From positions 1 through 63,733 of the forward strand of contig NZ_BCQR01000054.1 in assembly GCF_001552175.1 (NCBI RefSeq): DNA of 63,733 nt, read 5' to 3'. The translations under genes were made by a program, and so were the position numbers. Shown here piece by piece: positions 51,881 to 60,731 of this stretch (the stretch's first letter is position 1; every line of letters starts with the position of its first letter). This DNA is from Actinomadura kijaniata NBRC 14229. GTDB taxonomy: Bacteria > Actinomycetota > Actinomycetes > Streptosporangiales > Streptosporangiaceae. Under the pieces are notes generated by a model, which was given only the letters and a program-made list of their open reading frames with translations, did no database searches and had not been told where the DNA came from.

Positions 51881-53251
51881 TCAAGCGCGCGGTGTCACCC
51901 GCAGCCTGACCGGTTGGCGCGGTTGCACCGTCAGCGACAGCTTGGGCCGGACGGGGTCGGCCACGGCGATGTCGCAGCGGCGCACCAGCTCGGCCACGAC
52001 CAGCGTGGCCTCCTCCAGGAAGAACGCCTCGCCCAGGCACTGGTGGACGCCGTCGCCGAAGGGCAGGTAGGCCAGCGGGTCGCGGGTGCGGGACCGCTCG
52101 CGGGTGAACCGCAGCGGGTCGAACCGCAGGGGGTCGGGCCAGAACTCCGGCAGCCGGTGGGTCAGGTACGGCGAGATGACCAGGGTGGTCCCGGCCCGCA
52201 CCGGGACGTCGCCGAGGACGTCGTCGTCGGTGGCCATCCGGGGCACCGCCCAGCCCACCGAGTAGATCCGCAGGACCTCGCGCAGCACCATCCTGGTGTA
52301 GGTGAGCTCCCGCACGTGGTCGCGCCGCAGGCCGCCGTCGCCGATCACCCGGTCGACCTCCTCCCGCACCCGCCCCAGCACCTCCGGGTGCTCGGCGAGC
52401 GCCACCCAGACCCAGGTCAGGGCGATCGCGCTGGACTCGCTGCCCGCCACGAACAGCGCGACGATGTCGTCGACGATCTGCTGGTCGGTCAGCGGCCGCC
52501 CGTCGGCGCCGGTGCCCCGCATGAGCTTGGTGATCACGCTGTGCTCGGGGACGGGGTGCCGCCGGGCCTCGGCCAGCAGCGGTTGCAGGATCCGGCGCAC
52601 CGTCCGGGTGGCGCGCCAGAACGCCAGGTCGCCGGGGAGCGGGACGGCGTGCGGTACGAACGGCAGCGCCATCCGCCACAGCAGGCTCCCCATCGCGGTG
52701 GCGATCGACTCGCCCAGGCGGTCGCCCTCCCCGTCGGGGATCAGGTCGCCGAAGAACACCGGGTCGATGACGCGCTGCACCAGGCGCGTCATCTCCGTTC
52801 CGGCGTCCACGGGCCCGGCGGCCGCGCGTTCGACCAGCTCGTCGGTGCCGGCGGTGATCCCGTCCAGCATCGCGCCGCTCATCTGCCGCAGGTGGGCGCC
52901 GGAGAACGCGCTCTGCAGGATCTGGCGGCTGGCGTGCCACTGGGGGCCCTCGCCGCCGATGCCGTCGCCGGTCAGCCGGCCGAGCGCCGACCACATCGCC
53001 GCGCCGCGCGGGTAGTTGTCGGCGCGGTCGCGCAGGACGTGCCGCAGGTGGTCGGGATGGGTCACCAGCAGCGGGCGGAACGGTCCCAGCCGCAGCTGCG
53101 CGATCCGCCCGGGTTCCTCGCGGGCCAGCCGGTCCAGCAGCTCCAGCGGGCCACCGCGCCGCACGTCCTTCCAGATGGCGCGCAGCGGCACCGGCCGCAG
53201 GGCGGGGTGTTCGGGTTCGGCGGGCGTCTGGACGCCGCTGATGGTCGACAT
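51881..53251 (-). CDS. Cytochrome P450
   Basis: A 456-residue P450. The I-helix has AGSESSAIALTW, the K-helix ExxR is REVLR, the PERF-like region includes PLRFDPLRFT, and the heme loop is LPFGDGVHQCLG with the Cys ligand. Length and the missing N-terminal anchor fit a soluble bacterial monooxygenase needing ferredoxin and reductase, which are not encoded here. It lies 84 bases upstream of the terpene synthase gene on the same strand, suggesting tailoring of its product. Confidence 0.93.
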   Translation of the reverse strand: MSTISGVQTPAEPEHPALRPVPLRAIWKDVRRGGPLELLDRLAREEPGRIAQLRLGPFRPLLVTHPDHLRHVLRDRADNYPRGAAMWSALGRLTGDGIGGEGPQWHASRQILQSAFSGAHLRQMSGAMLDGITAGTDELVERAAAGPVDAGTEMTRLVQRVIDPVFFGDLIPDGEGDRLGESIATAMGSLLWRMALPFVPHAVPLPGDLAFWRATRTVRRILQPLLAEARRHPVPEHSVITKLMRGTGADGRPLTDQQIVDDIVALFVAGSESSAIALTWVWVALAEHPEVLGRVREEVDRVIGDGGLRRDHVRELTYTRMVLREVLRIYSVGWAVPRMATDDDVLGDVPVRAGTTLVISPYLTHRLPEFWPDPLRFDPLRFTRERSRTRDPLAYLPFGDGVHQCLGEAFFLEEATLVVAELVRRCDIAVADPVRPKLSLTVQPRQPVRLRVTPRA

Positions 53252-53512
53252 GGCCGTTCCTCGTGCTCCGGTGGCGCGACATCATGCCGACCCCGGGTCC
53301 GGGGACGGCGACGAACCGGCCGCCACGCCCGTTCGTAACCTTGTGCGGGATACCCGTTACCGAGCGGACATAAGGGTCAATTTGGACGTGAGCTGGCGCA
53401 CACACGGGGTGTCGGCCGGAGCACGGCGGGTGCCGCGGGCGTTGAGGGGAGGCGTCCGCGCCCGGGGATGGTTCAGTTTCTCCGGAACGCCCTCTCAAGC
53501 CTGGAGTGACGA

Positions 53513-54409
53513 GTGACCCAGCCCACGATCGACCCGGCCCTCGGACTCATCGACGTCGACTCGCCCCGCTCGCTCCGGAACGTCGAGGGCGGCGTCGCCA
53601 TCGTCATCCCCGCCCACGACGAGGAGGAGAGCGTCGCCCGCGTGGTCCGGGACGGCTTCAGGGCCCTGGAAACGCTGGGGGTGGACGGTGAGGTCGTCGT
53701 CGCGGCCAGCGGGTGCACCGACGCCACGGCCGAACGGGCCGCCGCCGCGGGGGCCCGGGTGACCGAGGCGGCCGAGGGCAAGGGCAACGCCGTTCTCGCG
53801 GGCCTAAAGGCGTCCACCGCGGACGTGGTCTGCCTCATCGACGGCGACCTCCGGTACCTGGGGGACGAGCCGCTCGCCGTCTCCCTGGTCGCCCCGATCC
53901 TGCGGGGCGTCGCCGAGGCCACGATCGCGGACCTGTACTGGCGCCCGGTCTACCCCCAGCTCTGGCTGCACGGCTTCTTCGCGCCGCTCGCGGGCCGTCT
54001 GCTCCCGGAGGCGCTGCCGACGTTCGGGACGACCCCGTGGTCCGGCCAGCGGGCCGCGCTCCGGGACCTGTGGCCGACCGTGCTGCCCGAGGGCTTCACC
54101 TGCGACCTGGCCATCCTGCTGCACTGGCACGACAGCGGCGCCCGCCTCCGCCCGGTGGTCACCGACGACTGGGTGAACCCGCAGCGGCCCAAGCCCGACC
54201 TCATGCGCCAGGAGTTCGCCATGCTCGCCGACCACGCCGTCGCCAACGGCCGGGTCGACGCCCGGCGGCGGGAGGACCTCGAAGCCTGGTTCACGGCCGT
54301 TCACGCGTACATGGCGACGTACCGGCCCGGCGAGGACGACCCGCGGGAGTTCGAACGCTCGCTCCTGCGCCGTTCCCTCGCCGAGCTCGACGCCGCGCTC
54401 AGCCGCTGA
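53513..54409 (+). CDS. Glycosyltransferase family 2-like (GpgS type)
   Basis: A 298-residue GT-A fold enzyme. The nucleotide-sugar site is AIVIPAHDEEESVARVVRD, with GKGNAVLAGL and the metal motif LIDGDLRYLG (DGD). The remaining part (LFAPLAGRL-type loop, PTFGTTPWSGQRAALRDLW) resembles glucosyl-3-phosphoglycerate synthases and related transferases. No membrane segment is evident. Its end overlaps the convergent NmrA-like gene by 11 bases. Donor and acceptor are unassigned. Confidence 0.8.
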   Translation: MTQPTIDPALGLIDVDSPRSLRNVEGGVAIVIPAHDEEESVARVVRDGFRALETLGVDGEVVVAASGCTDATAERAAAAGARVTEAAEGKGNAVLAGLKASTADVVCLIDGDLRYLGDEPLAVSLVAPILRGVAEATIADLYWRPVYPQLWLHGFFAPLAGRLLPEALPTFGTTPWSGQRAALRDLWPTVLPEGFTCDLAILLHWHDSGARLRPVVTDDWVNPQRPKPDLMRQEFAMLADHAVANGRVDARRREDLEAWFTAVHAYMATYRPGEDDPREFERSLLRRSLAELDAALSR

Positions 54410-55277
54410 GGAATGCCGGGCGCAGACGGTCGTAGGCCCAGGCCGCGAGGGTGGTGGGGGTCGTCGTCACCACGTCGCGCGGCTGCTCGGGGACCAGGTC
54501 GCGTGTCCCGGCCGTCATGCCCACGATGCCCTCCACGGCGCCGGGGGGCAGGCCCGCCGAGCGCAGCGCGGCGCGGAGGTCGTCGTCGCCGACGGCCCTG
54601 AGCCGGACGGGACGGTCCAGCACCTCGGTGAGGATCCGCGCGACCTGTTCGTAGGTGAGGTCCTCCGGACCGTGGACGGCCTGGACGAGATGGCCCTTCC
54701 ACCCGTCGTTCAGCAGCCGCGCGGCCACGACCTCGCCGACGTCGCGCGGATCGACCCACGGCAGGGGCCGGTCGGGCGGGACCGAGGTGGTCAGCTCGCC
54801 GCGGGCCAGGCCGTCGAGGTCCATCAGCAGGTTGGTGAAGAAGTGGCCGCACCGCAGGTGGAGCGTGTCGGCGGCGGTGGCGTCGAGCCGCTCCTCGATC
54901 CAGGCCAGGGCGTCGATGTGGCCGGCGCCGCGGCGTCTCTCGGCGCCGACGCTGCTCAGCAGCACGACCCGGGCGACGTCGCCCGCCCGGGCGGCCTCGA
55001 CCAGGCCGGAGGCCGTGCGCCGGGAGGTCCCGACGGGGTCCTCGACCGTGTGGGGGGTCGGGTCGACCCAGAAGACCGTCCGCGTGCCGGCGGTCGCCTC
55101 GCGGACGAACGCCGCGTCGGTCAGGTCGCCGCGCCGCACCTCGACGCGTTCGCGGGTCGCGGCGTCCAGCCGTGCCGGGTCGCGGACCAGCACGCGCGGG
55201 CGGACGCCGGCCTGGAGCAGCAGCCGGAGCACGCGGGAGCCGACGTGTCCGGTCGGAGTGGTGACGACGATGGTCAT
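54399..55277 (-). CDS. NmrA-like NAD(P)-binding oxidoreductase
   Basis: A 292-residue atypical short-chain dehydrogenase. The N-terminal dinucleotide motif is VVTTPTGHVGSRVLRLLL (GxxGxxG-like), followed by VRRGDLTD, VVLLSSVGAERR and the substrate-side PWVDPRDVGEVVAARLL. The Tyr-x3-Lys pair is absent, as in NmrA/HSCARG proteins that sense NADP or act as quinone reductases. ATG 55277 begins at the nucleotide-binding strand. The gene stands alone. Confidence 0.87.
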   Translation of the reverse strand: MTIVVTTPTGHVGSRVLRLLLQAGVRPRVLVRDPARLDAATRERVEVRRGDLTDAAFVREATAGTRTVFWVDPTPHTVEDPVGTSRRTASGLVEAARAGDVARVVLLSSVGAERRRGAGHIDALAWIEERLDATAADTLHLRCGHFFTNLLMDLDGLARGELTTSVPPDRPLPWVDPRDVGEVVAARLLNDGWKGHLVQAVHGPEDLTYEQVARILTEVLDRPVRLRAVGDDDLRAALRSAGLPPGAVEGIVGMTAGTRDLVPEQPRDVVTTTPTTLAAWAYDRLRPAFLSG

Positions 55278-55363
55278 CAGTGGTGCCCTCTCGTTTCGGT
55301 TCCGTGGAACCGTACGAACGAAAAAGGACGGCCACTGGCCTGTTTCGTCGCGAAATCCGTGGG

Positions 55364-55410
55364 CTCTGCCCGCGGCCGGTGTTGGGAACGTACACCGACC
55401 GCGGGCGGAG
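55364..55410. terminator. GC-rich hairpin between the TAXI and NmrA-like genes
   Basis: CTCTGCCCGCGGCCGGTGT (55364-55382) pairs with ACACCGACCGCGGGCGGAG (55392-55410), with two mismatched positions, around a 9-base loop. It could end the minus-strand TAXI operon, whose last stop is 139 bases upstream, or regulate the NmrA-like gene. Confidence 0.45.
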
Positions 55411-55548
55411 CTGGGATAACGGCGGTTTTCACCGCACCACCACGGAGGTGCCATTAGATAACCGCGAGGGGGCCCGGGCCCGCCATGGTTGGGCACGGAA
55501 ATTGAGGTGTCCTTAACAAGTCGTTTCGGTCTGTGACTGTGTTGTGGC

Positions 55549-56514
55549 TCACCGGCCCCGGTGGGTGACCATGACCTTGGAGTCGCGGTAGTACCGGGCC
55601 GCTCCGGGGTGCAGGGCCACCGGGTAGGTGGCGGTGGCCGTGCGGTGGTCCAGGCGGCGGGCCTCGGCGTGCGCCTTCACCAGCGTCGGCTTCGCGTCGA
55701 ACAGCAGGGCGGTGAGCGCCCGCGCCTTGGCGCCGCCCATGTCCGAGCGGACCACCAGCACGTTGGCGATCCCCACGGTGATGACCTCCTCGCCGAGCGC
55801 GTAGGTGTTCGCCGGGATCGAGCGGGTCTGGTAGACCTCTCCGTACTGCTGCTGGAGCCCGTCGACGATGTGCCTCATCGACAGGATCCGGATGCGCGTG
55901 GCCGCGGTCAGGTTCGCGACGGCGGGCGTCGGCAGTCCGCCGGTGAAGAAGAAGGCGTCGATCTCGTCCTTGCGCAGCGCCTCGGCCGAGTCGGCCGCCG
56001 ACATGCGGCGGCGGTCGATCCCTCGGTCGGGGTCGAGCTCGATCGCCTCCAGCACGCGGGTCGCCACCACCTCGGTGCCCGAGTCCGGCGACCCGGTCGA
56101 CACCCGGCGGCCGCGCAGGTGCGTCATCTCGCGCACCGGCCCGTCGGCCCGCACGACGACCTGGAGGTAGTCGTCGTAGAGACCGGCCAGCGCCACGACG
56201 GGCAGCGGGTGGGTGAACGCCCCCTCGCCCCGGACGGCGAGCGCCGCCGAGTCCACGGTCGTGAAACCGACGTCGGCGCGCCCGTCGGCGACCAGGCGGA
56301 GGTTCTCCACGGAGGCCGCGGTGGTCAGCACGCGGGCGTCGGCGTGCCACCGGCGCGCGGCGGCGGCCGCGTAGGCCGTGCCGAGCGTGTGGTAGACGCC
56401 GCCCTGCCCGCCGGTCGCGATGGTCAGGCGGTCCAGGGGAGGGGGCGGGGCGAGGTCGCAGGCGGCGGCCATCAGGGGGAGTGCCAGCAGCGTCCTGCGC
56501 CGGAGGCCCGTCAT
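55549..56514 (-). CDS. TAXI-family solute-binding lipoprotein (TRAP-associated)
   Basis: A 321-residue periplasmic-type binding protein. The N-terminus has a twin-Arg-like start (GLRRRTLLALPL) and lipobox AAAC. The TAXI signature appears as ATGGQGGVYHTLGTAYA, with ENLRLVADGRADVGF and GRRVSTGSPDSGTEVVA. TAXI proteins normally feed a fused TRAP permease, but none is adjacent. Its start overlaps the kinase stop (ATGA), so it is made with the two-component system and may act as its ligand sensor. Confidence 0.88.
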   Translation of the reverse strand: MTGLRRRTLLALPLMAAACDLAPPPPLDRLTIATGGQGGVYHTLGTAYAAAAARRWHADARVLTTAASVENLRLVADGRADVGFTTVDSAALAVRGEGAFTHPLPVVALAGLYDDYLQVVVRADGPVREMTHLRGRRVSTGSPDSGTEVVATRVLEAIELDPDRGIDRRRMSAADSAEALRKDEIDAFFFTGGLPTPAVANLTAATRIRILSMRHIVDGLQQQYGEVYQTRSIPANTYALGEEVITVGIANVLVVRSDMGGAKARALTALLFDAKPTLVKAHAEARRLDHRTATATYPVALHPGAARYYRDSKVMVTHRGR

Positions 56515-57884
56515 CGCGTCGCCCGGAGACGGATCCGTGCGTCCACCCCGTGCGGCTCGGCGGGCAGCAGGTCGAGGGACCCGCCGCCCGCCGTCACCAG
56601 GGACGTGGCGATGGTGACGCCCAGCCCCGAGCCGTCGAGGTTCTGGTCCCGGGGATGCCGCCAGAACGGTTCGGCCGCCCGGCCGAGCTCGTCGGGCGCC
56701 ATGCCCGGCCCGTTGTCGACCACGTGCACCTCCACCCACTCCGGGGCGGGCCGCTCGACCCGCAACGTGACGGTGCTGCCCGGCCCCGCGAACTTCACCG
56801 CGTTGTCGATCAGCGCGTCCAGCACCTGGTCGACGGTGTCGGCGGTGGCCAGGGCGACCGCCGGTCCCTCTCCCTCGCGCACGAGGGTGACCCCCTCCTC
56901 CGCCGCCACGTCCCGCCACGCGGCGGCCCGGGCGTCGGCGACCTCCGCCATGTCGATGGGGCCGAGCTCGGTCGAGGCCGCGTCGGCGTGCGCGTAGGCG
57001 AGCAGCGCGTCGTACAGCCGCGCCATCCGCTCGATCTCCTCGATCACCATCTGGTGGTCCTCCCGGCCGCTGGGCAGCGTCTGGGGGGCGAGGTTGTCCA
57101 TCGCGAGCCGGAGCCGGGCCAGCGGCGTGCGCAGCTGGTGCCCGGCGTAGGAGACGAACGCGCGCTGCCGTTCGATCAGCATCGAGATCTGCTCGGCCAT
57201 GGCGTTGAACGAGGTGACCAGGTTGCGCAGCTCGCGGGGGCCGGAGGTGAAGCCGACGCGTTCGCCGAACCGCCCCTCGGTCAGCGCGTGCGCGGCGGCG
57301 TCGAGCTCGTGGACGGGGCGCAGCAGCCAGCGGGTGAGCCGGGAGGCGGCGAGCACGCCGACCAGCAGCGCCGCCAGGCACTCCCCGGCCAGGGTCGCCC
57401 AGTTGCGCAGGGTGGTGGCGCGCAGCCGGTCGGTCGGCGACAGCGTGAGCGCCGCCCCGATGACCTCGCCGTTGCGGGCGATCGGCTCCACGACGATGAG
57501 CGGGTCGCGGCTCCACGGCCAGAACACCTCGGTGGTGGCCGACCGGTTCCCCGACAGCGCCTCGTCGATCTTCGCGCGGACGCGCGGCGCGTAGGGGTCC
57601 ACGTCGGTGCCCGACACCAGGACCGGTTCGCCGTCGCGCCCGACGACGAGCGCGCCGATGCCGTACAGCTGCTCGTACTGCCGCAGCTCCGCCCGCAGGG
57701 CCATGGTCTGCCCGGTGCGCAGCGCGGTCTCCGCGATCGACGCGAACCGGATGGTGTCGTTGACCCGGTCCAGGAACATCGCCTGGGTGTCACGGGAGGC
57801 GGCCGCCGTGGCGAGCGGCACGCTCAGCACCCCCAGCACGGCGACGATCAGCGTCAGGAACGTTCCGAGCAGCCGCCACCGCAT
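56511..57884 (-). CDS. Sensor histidine kinase
   Basis: A 457-residue kinase. Two membrane helices (LLGTFLTLIVAVLGVLSVPL and ATLAGECLAALLVGVLAA) flank an extracytoplasmic sensor of about 140 residues. HAMP is at RWLLRPVHELDAAAH, the H-box FVSYAGHQLRTPLARLRL with the phosphoacceptor His, the N-box DALIDNAVKF, G1 DNGPGM and G2 GSGLGVTI. All catalytic motifs are intact. It overlaps the response regulator gene by one base (TGATG). Confidence 0.93.
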   Translation of the reverse strand: MRWRLLGTFLTLIVAVLGVLSVPLATAAASRDTQAMFLDRVNDTIRFASIAETALRTGQTMALRAELRQYEQLYGIGALVVGRDGEPVLVSGTDVDPYAPRVRAKIDEALSGNRSATTEVFWPWSRDPLIVVEPIARNGEVIGAALTLSPTDRLRATTLRNWATLAGECLAALLVGVLAASRLTRWLLRPVHELDAAAHALTEGRFGERVGFTSGPRELRNLVTSFNAMAEQISMLIERQRAFVSYAGHQLRTPLARLRLAMDNLAPQTLPSGREDHQMVIEEIERMARLYDALLAYAHADAASTELGPIDMAEVADARAAAWRDVAAEEGVTLVREGEGPAVALATADTVDQVLDALIDNAVKFAGPGSTVTLRVERPAPEWVEVHVVDNGPGMAPDELGRAAEPFWRHPRDQNLDGSGLGVTIATSLVTAGGGSLDLLPAEPHGVDARIRLRATR

Positions 57885-58555
57885 CAGGCGCTCCGGGCCG
57901 TGTCCCCGGCGGGCACCAGCCGGTAGCCGACACCGTGCACCACCTCGACCCGCGCGACGTCGCGGATCTTGGTGCGCAGGGTCGAGATGTGCACGTCCAG
58001 GGTGCGCGACTTGCCCTGCCAGCCGGTCCCCCACACCTCGCGCAGCAGCCGCTCGCGCATCAGCACGACGCCCTGCTCGCGGATCAGGACGGCCAGCAGC
58101 GTGTACTCCTTGGGGGTCAGCCTGATCTCCTGGCCGTGCGCCGACGCCACCCGGGCGTCCAGATCGACCCGCAGGTCCCCGAGGACGCGGACGCCCTCGT
58201 GCCGGGGCCGCGCCCGGCGCAGCACCGCGTCCACGCGGGCCTGGAGCTCGGCGATGCCGAACGGCTTGACCAGGTAGTCGTCGGCGCCGCCGCGCAGGCC
58301 CGCCACCCGGTCGCGCTCGGTGCCGCGCGCCGACAGGATGATGATCGCGACCTCGCTGCGCTGGCGGAGCCGCCGGCAGACCTCCATGCCGTCCAGGTCG
58401 GGCAGGCCGAGGTCCAGCAGGACCAGGTCGCACGGCGGCGCGGCCAGCGCGGCGCGGCCGTCCACCACGTGCTCGATCTCGTAGCCGCACTGCCGGAGCG
58501 ACTTGACCAGCGAGGTCGCGAACCTCCGGTCGTCCTCCACCAGCAGAACCCGCAT
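57884..58555 (-). CDS. OmpR/PhoB-family response regulator
   Basis: A 223-residue regulator. The receiver domain has the acidic pocket VEDD, the phosphorylated Asp in LVLLDLGLPDLDG, the Ser in LSARG and the Lys in LVKPFG. The C-terminal winged helix includes RLTPKEYTLLAVLI, TLDVHISTLRTKI and VHGVGYRL. It is the first gene of the regulator-kinase-TAXI operon and probably controls uptake or use of the TAXI ligand (inference). Confidence 0.94.
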   Translation of the reverse strand: MRVLLVEDDRRFATSLVKSLRQCGYEIEHVVDGRAALAAPPCDLVLLDLGLPDLDGMEVCRRLRQRSEVAIIILSARGTERDRVAGLRGGADDYLVKPFGIAELQARVDAVLRRARPRHEGVRVLGDLRVDLDARVASAHGQEIRLTPKEYTLLAVLIREQGVVLMRERLLREVWGTGWQGKSRTLDVHISTLRTKIRDVARVEVVHGVGYRLVPAGDTARSA

Positions 58556-58696
58556 CGCCGTCCCCCGTCCCCCGTCATCCGCGCCGGGGCGGTCGGCGCC
58601 CGCCGAAGTCGAAGCGTTTCGACCTGCCCTGCCGGACCGCTGGGCCCCGCGTTCCTCCCATCTACCGTGAGATACCACAAATCCCTTCCCGTGGAC

Positions 58697-59185
58697 TCAG
58701 GAAACGGAGGGAGATCCCTTCAGCTCCCACCTCTTCCAGCCCTTGCCGTCGAGGTTGAAGTTCAGGTCGACGTAGCCGTCGGCCGTCCAGCCGCCCTTCT
58801 GGGTGGAGAAGACGCGCGCGGTCGTGCAGTTGCGCTTGCCGAGCTTGTACTGGTTCATGACCTTGGTGTAGTCGCAGGTCTTCGACTTGTAGGTGCTGTT
58901 CCTGCGCTCCAGCCGCACCCTGACCTTGACGCCGTCGAAGTCCGTGCCGCCGTACGTCCGGAACCACTCGACGTGGACCCACGCCTTGTGGTTGTAGCCC
59001 TCCTTCTGGACGCAGGTCTTGACCGCGATCTTCCCGACGACGGGGAGCGTGTGCTGCTGCCACCCGCTGCATCTGGTCGTCGCGGCGGAGGCCGGTGCCG
59101 CGCCGAGCGTCAGGACGCCGCCGGTGAGGAGCGGCACGGTCACTGCGGCGACGACGGTCCGGGACGGCTTCCATGGTCCGCGCAT
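58697..59185 (-). CDS. Small secreted protein, unknown function
   Basis: A 162-residue protein with a clear signal peptide (TVVAAVTVPLLTGGVLTLGAAPASA). The mature domain of about 125 residues has four cysteines (TRCSGW, VKTCVQK, KTCDYT, RNCTTA) that could form two disulphides, and it is rich in aromatic and basic residues. The pattern suggests a compact beta-sheet extracellular protein. No family recognised. It is a single gene upstream of the response regulator on the same strand. Confidence 0.7.
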   Translation of the reverse strand: MRGPWKPSRTVVAAVTVPLLTGGVLTLGAAPASAATTRCSGWQQHTLPVVGKIAVKTCVQKEGYNHKAWVHVEWFRTYGGTDFDGVKVRVRLERRNSTYKSKTCDYTKVMNQYKLGKRNCTTARVFSTQKGGWTADGYVDLNFNLDGKGWKRWELKGSPSVS

Positions 59186-59410
59186 GGGCGTTCCTCTCTG
59201 GTCCGGCCCCGGGCGGGGCCTTGGGCCTGGTGGGCGAACGACCTCGGATAACGCTTTCCGGAGGAGCTCCGGACGGCCCTTCGTCCTGTTCGCCCTCATG
59301 AAGCCGTGCCGTGCCGGGAATGACCAGAGCGGCGCCGCCGGATTTGATCAGTCCTTAACATCCCGCTACACGGAGCGCCGAGAAGATCACCATCCGGGGC
59401 GGGGACGGGA

Positions 59411-60700
59411 TCAGACGCGGCGGCGCGGTGCGCGGCGGGGGTAGGCCTTGGCGGTCTCGGCCAAGCGGGCGGAGTGCTCGGCCTGCTTGCGCCAGTGGCC
59501 GTAGGCGTCGCCGCGCCGGGCCAGGCGGTCCAGCGCGCGCATCGTCTCCAGCGGGATGAACGCGGGCTCGGCGTCCCGCCAGGGCGTGCCCGGCAACGGC
59601 ATGAACGTGTGCGTGTGGATGCGGGCGCCGAGGTCGGCCAGCTCGGAGGCCAGGGCCAGGGACGCCCTCTGGTCGGTCGCGTCCTCGCCGGGCATGCCGA
59701 AGATGAAGTCCACGTTCGGGCGGAAGCCCTCGGCGACGGCGACGCGGACGGCGTCGCGGACCGGGTCCGCGCCGTGGCCCCGGCCGGACGCCGCGAGGAC
59801 GCGGTCGGAGCCGGACTGGGCGCCGATGATGATGTTGTCGTTGGCGACGTACCGTTTGAGCAGGCGCATCGCCGCGGGGGTGACGTGCTCGGGGCGGACC
59901 TCGGAGGGGAAGCTGCCGAAGAAGATCCGGCCGTGCGGCGGCAGCTCCTCCCGGACGGCCGCCAGCAGCTCCTCGACGGCGTCCAGGTCGGGGTCGGGGC
60001 CCGGGGAGCCGTAGGACAGGGACGTCGGGGTGATGAAGCGGACGTCGCGCAGGCCGTGGGCGGTGATGCGCCGGACGTGCTCGCGGACGCCGTCGACCGA
60101 GCGGTGCCGGAACCTCCCGCCGAACATGAACGGCGTCTGGCAGAACCGGCACGTGTAGCGGCAGCCCCGCGTGATCTCGATCGGCCCGACGGTGCGGCGG
60201 GGCGCCGGGAACGACGGGAACGCGTCCAGCGGCGGCTGCGGCGCCGGGCCCGTGCGCAGGGCCACACTGTCGTCGTCGCGGAGGGCGAGGCCGGGGACGG
60301 CGGTCAGCGGCGTCCCGGCGCGGAGCGCCTCGACCAGGGCGACGATCGTGGACTCGCCCTCGCCGATCCCGGCCAGGTCCCAGCCGGAGTCGATGACGTG
60401 CTGCGGCTCGGCGGTGGCGTGGACGCCGCCCGCGATGTGCAGGGCTCGCGGGTCGTCGGCCAGCTCCCGGACGGCGGCCAGCTCGGCGGCCATGGCCTCG
60501 GCGTCGGGGGAGTAGAACGACCAGAGGACGAGGATCCGGTCGGCCCCGCACGCGGTGATCTCGGCGGCGGTCTCCTCGGGCGTCGTCCCGAACCGGATCT
60601 CGCACTCGGTCCCGGCGGTCTCCAGCGCCGCCAGCAGCGCGTGCACCCCGTAGGTCACGGCCTTGCGGTACCGGACCACCACTCCGACGTTCACGGTCAC
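59411..60700 (-). CDS. B12-binding/radical SAM protein, MJ_1487-like
   Basis: A 429-residue protein. The N-terminal cobalamin-binding-like part (ILVLWSFYSPDAEAM, LHIAGGVHATAEP, GIGEGESTI) precedes a radical SAM core with the cluster motif RGCRYTCRFCQTP and later GAQSGSDRVLAASGRGH, FIFGMPGEDATD and THTFMPLPGTPW. The layout matches the MJ_1487-type family, whose reaction is unknown. No His-based DxHxxG cobalamin motif is evident. GTG 60700 is the start. No partner gene is apparent. Confidence 0.85.
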   Translation of the reverse strand: MTVNVGVVVRYRKAVTYGVHALLAALETAGTECEIRFGTTPEETAAEITACGADRILVLWSFYSPDAEAMAAELAAVRELADDPRALHIAGGVHATAEPQHVIDSGWDLAGIGEGESTIVALVEALRAGTPLTAVPGLALRDDDSVALRTGPAPQPPLDAFPSFPAPRRTVGPIEITRGCRYTCRFCQTPFMFGGRFRHRSVDGVREHVRRITAHGLRDVRFITPTSLSYGSPGPDPDLDAVEELLAAVREELPPHGRIFFGSFPSEVRPEHVTPAAMRLLKRYVANDNIIIGAQSGSDRVLAASGRGHGADPVRDAVRVAVAEGFRPNVDFIFGMPGEDATDQRASLALASELADLGARIHTHTFMPLPGTPWRDAEPAFIPLETMRALDRLARRGDAYGHWRKQAEHSARLAETAKAYPRRAPRRRV

Positions 60701-60731
60701 GGACGGCAGCGTAGTACCCGGCCGCCCCGGT

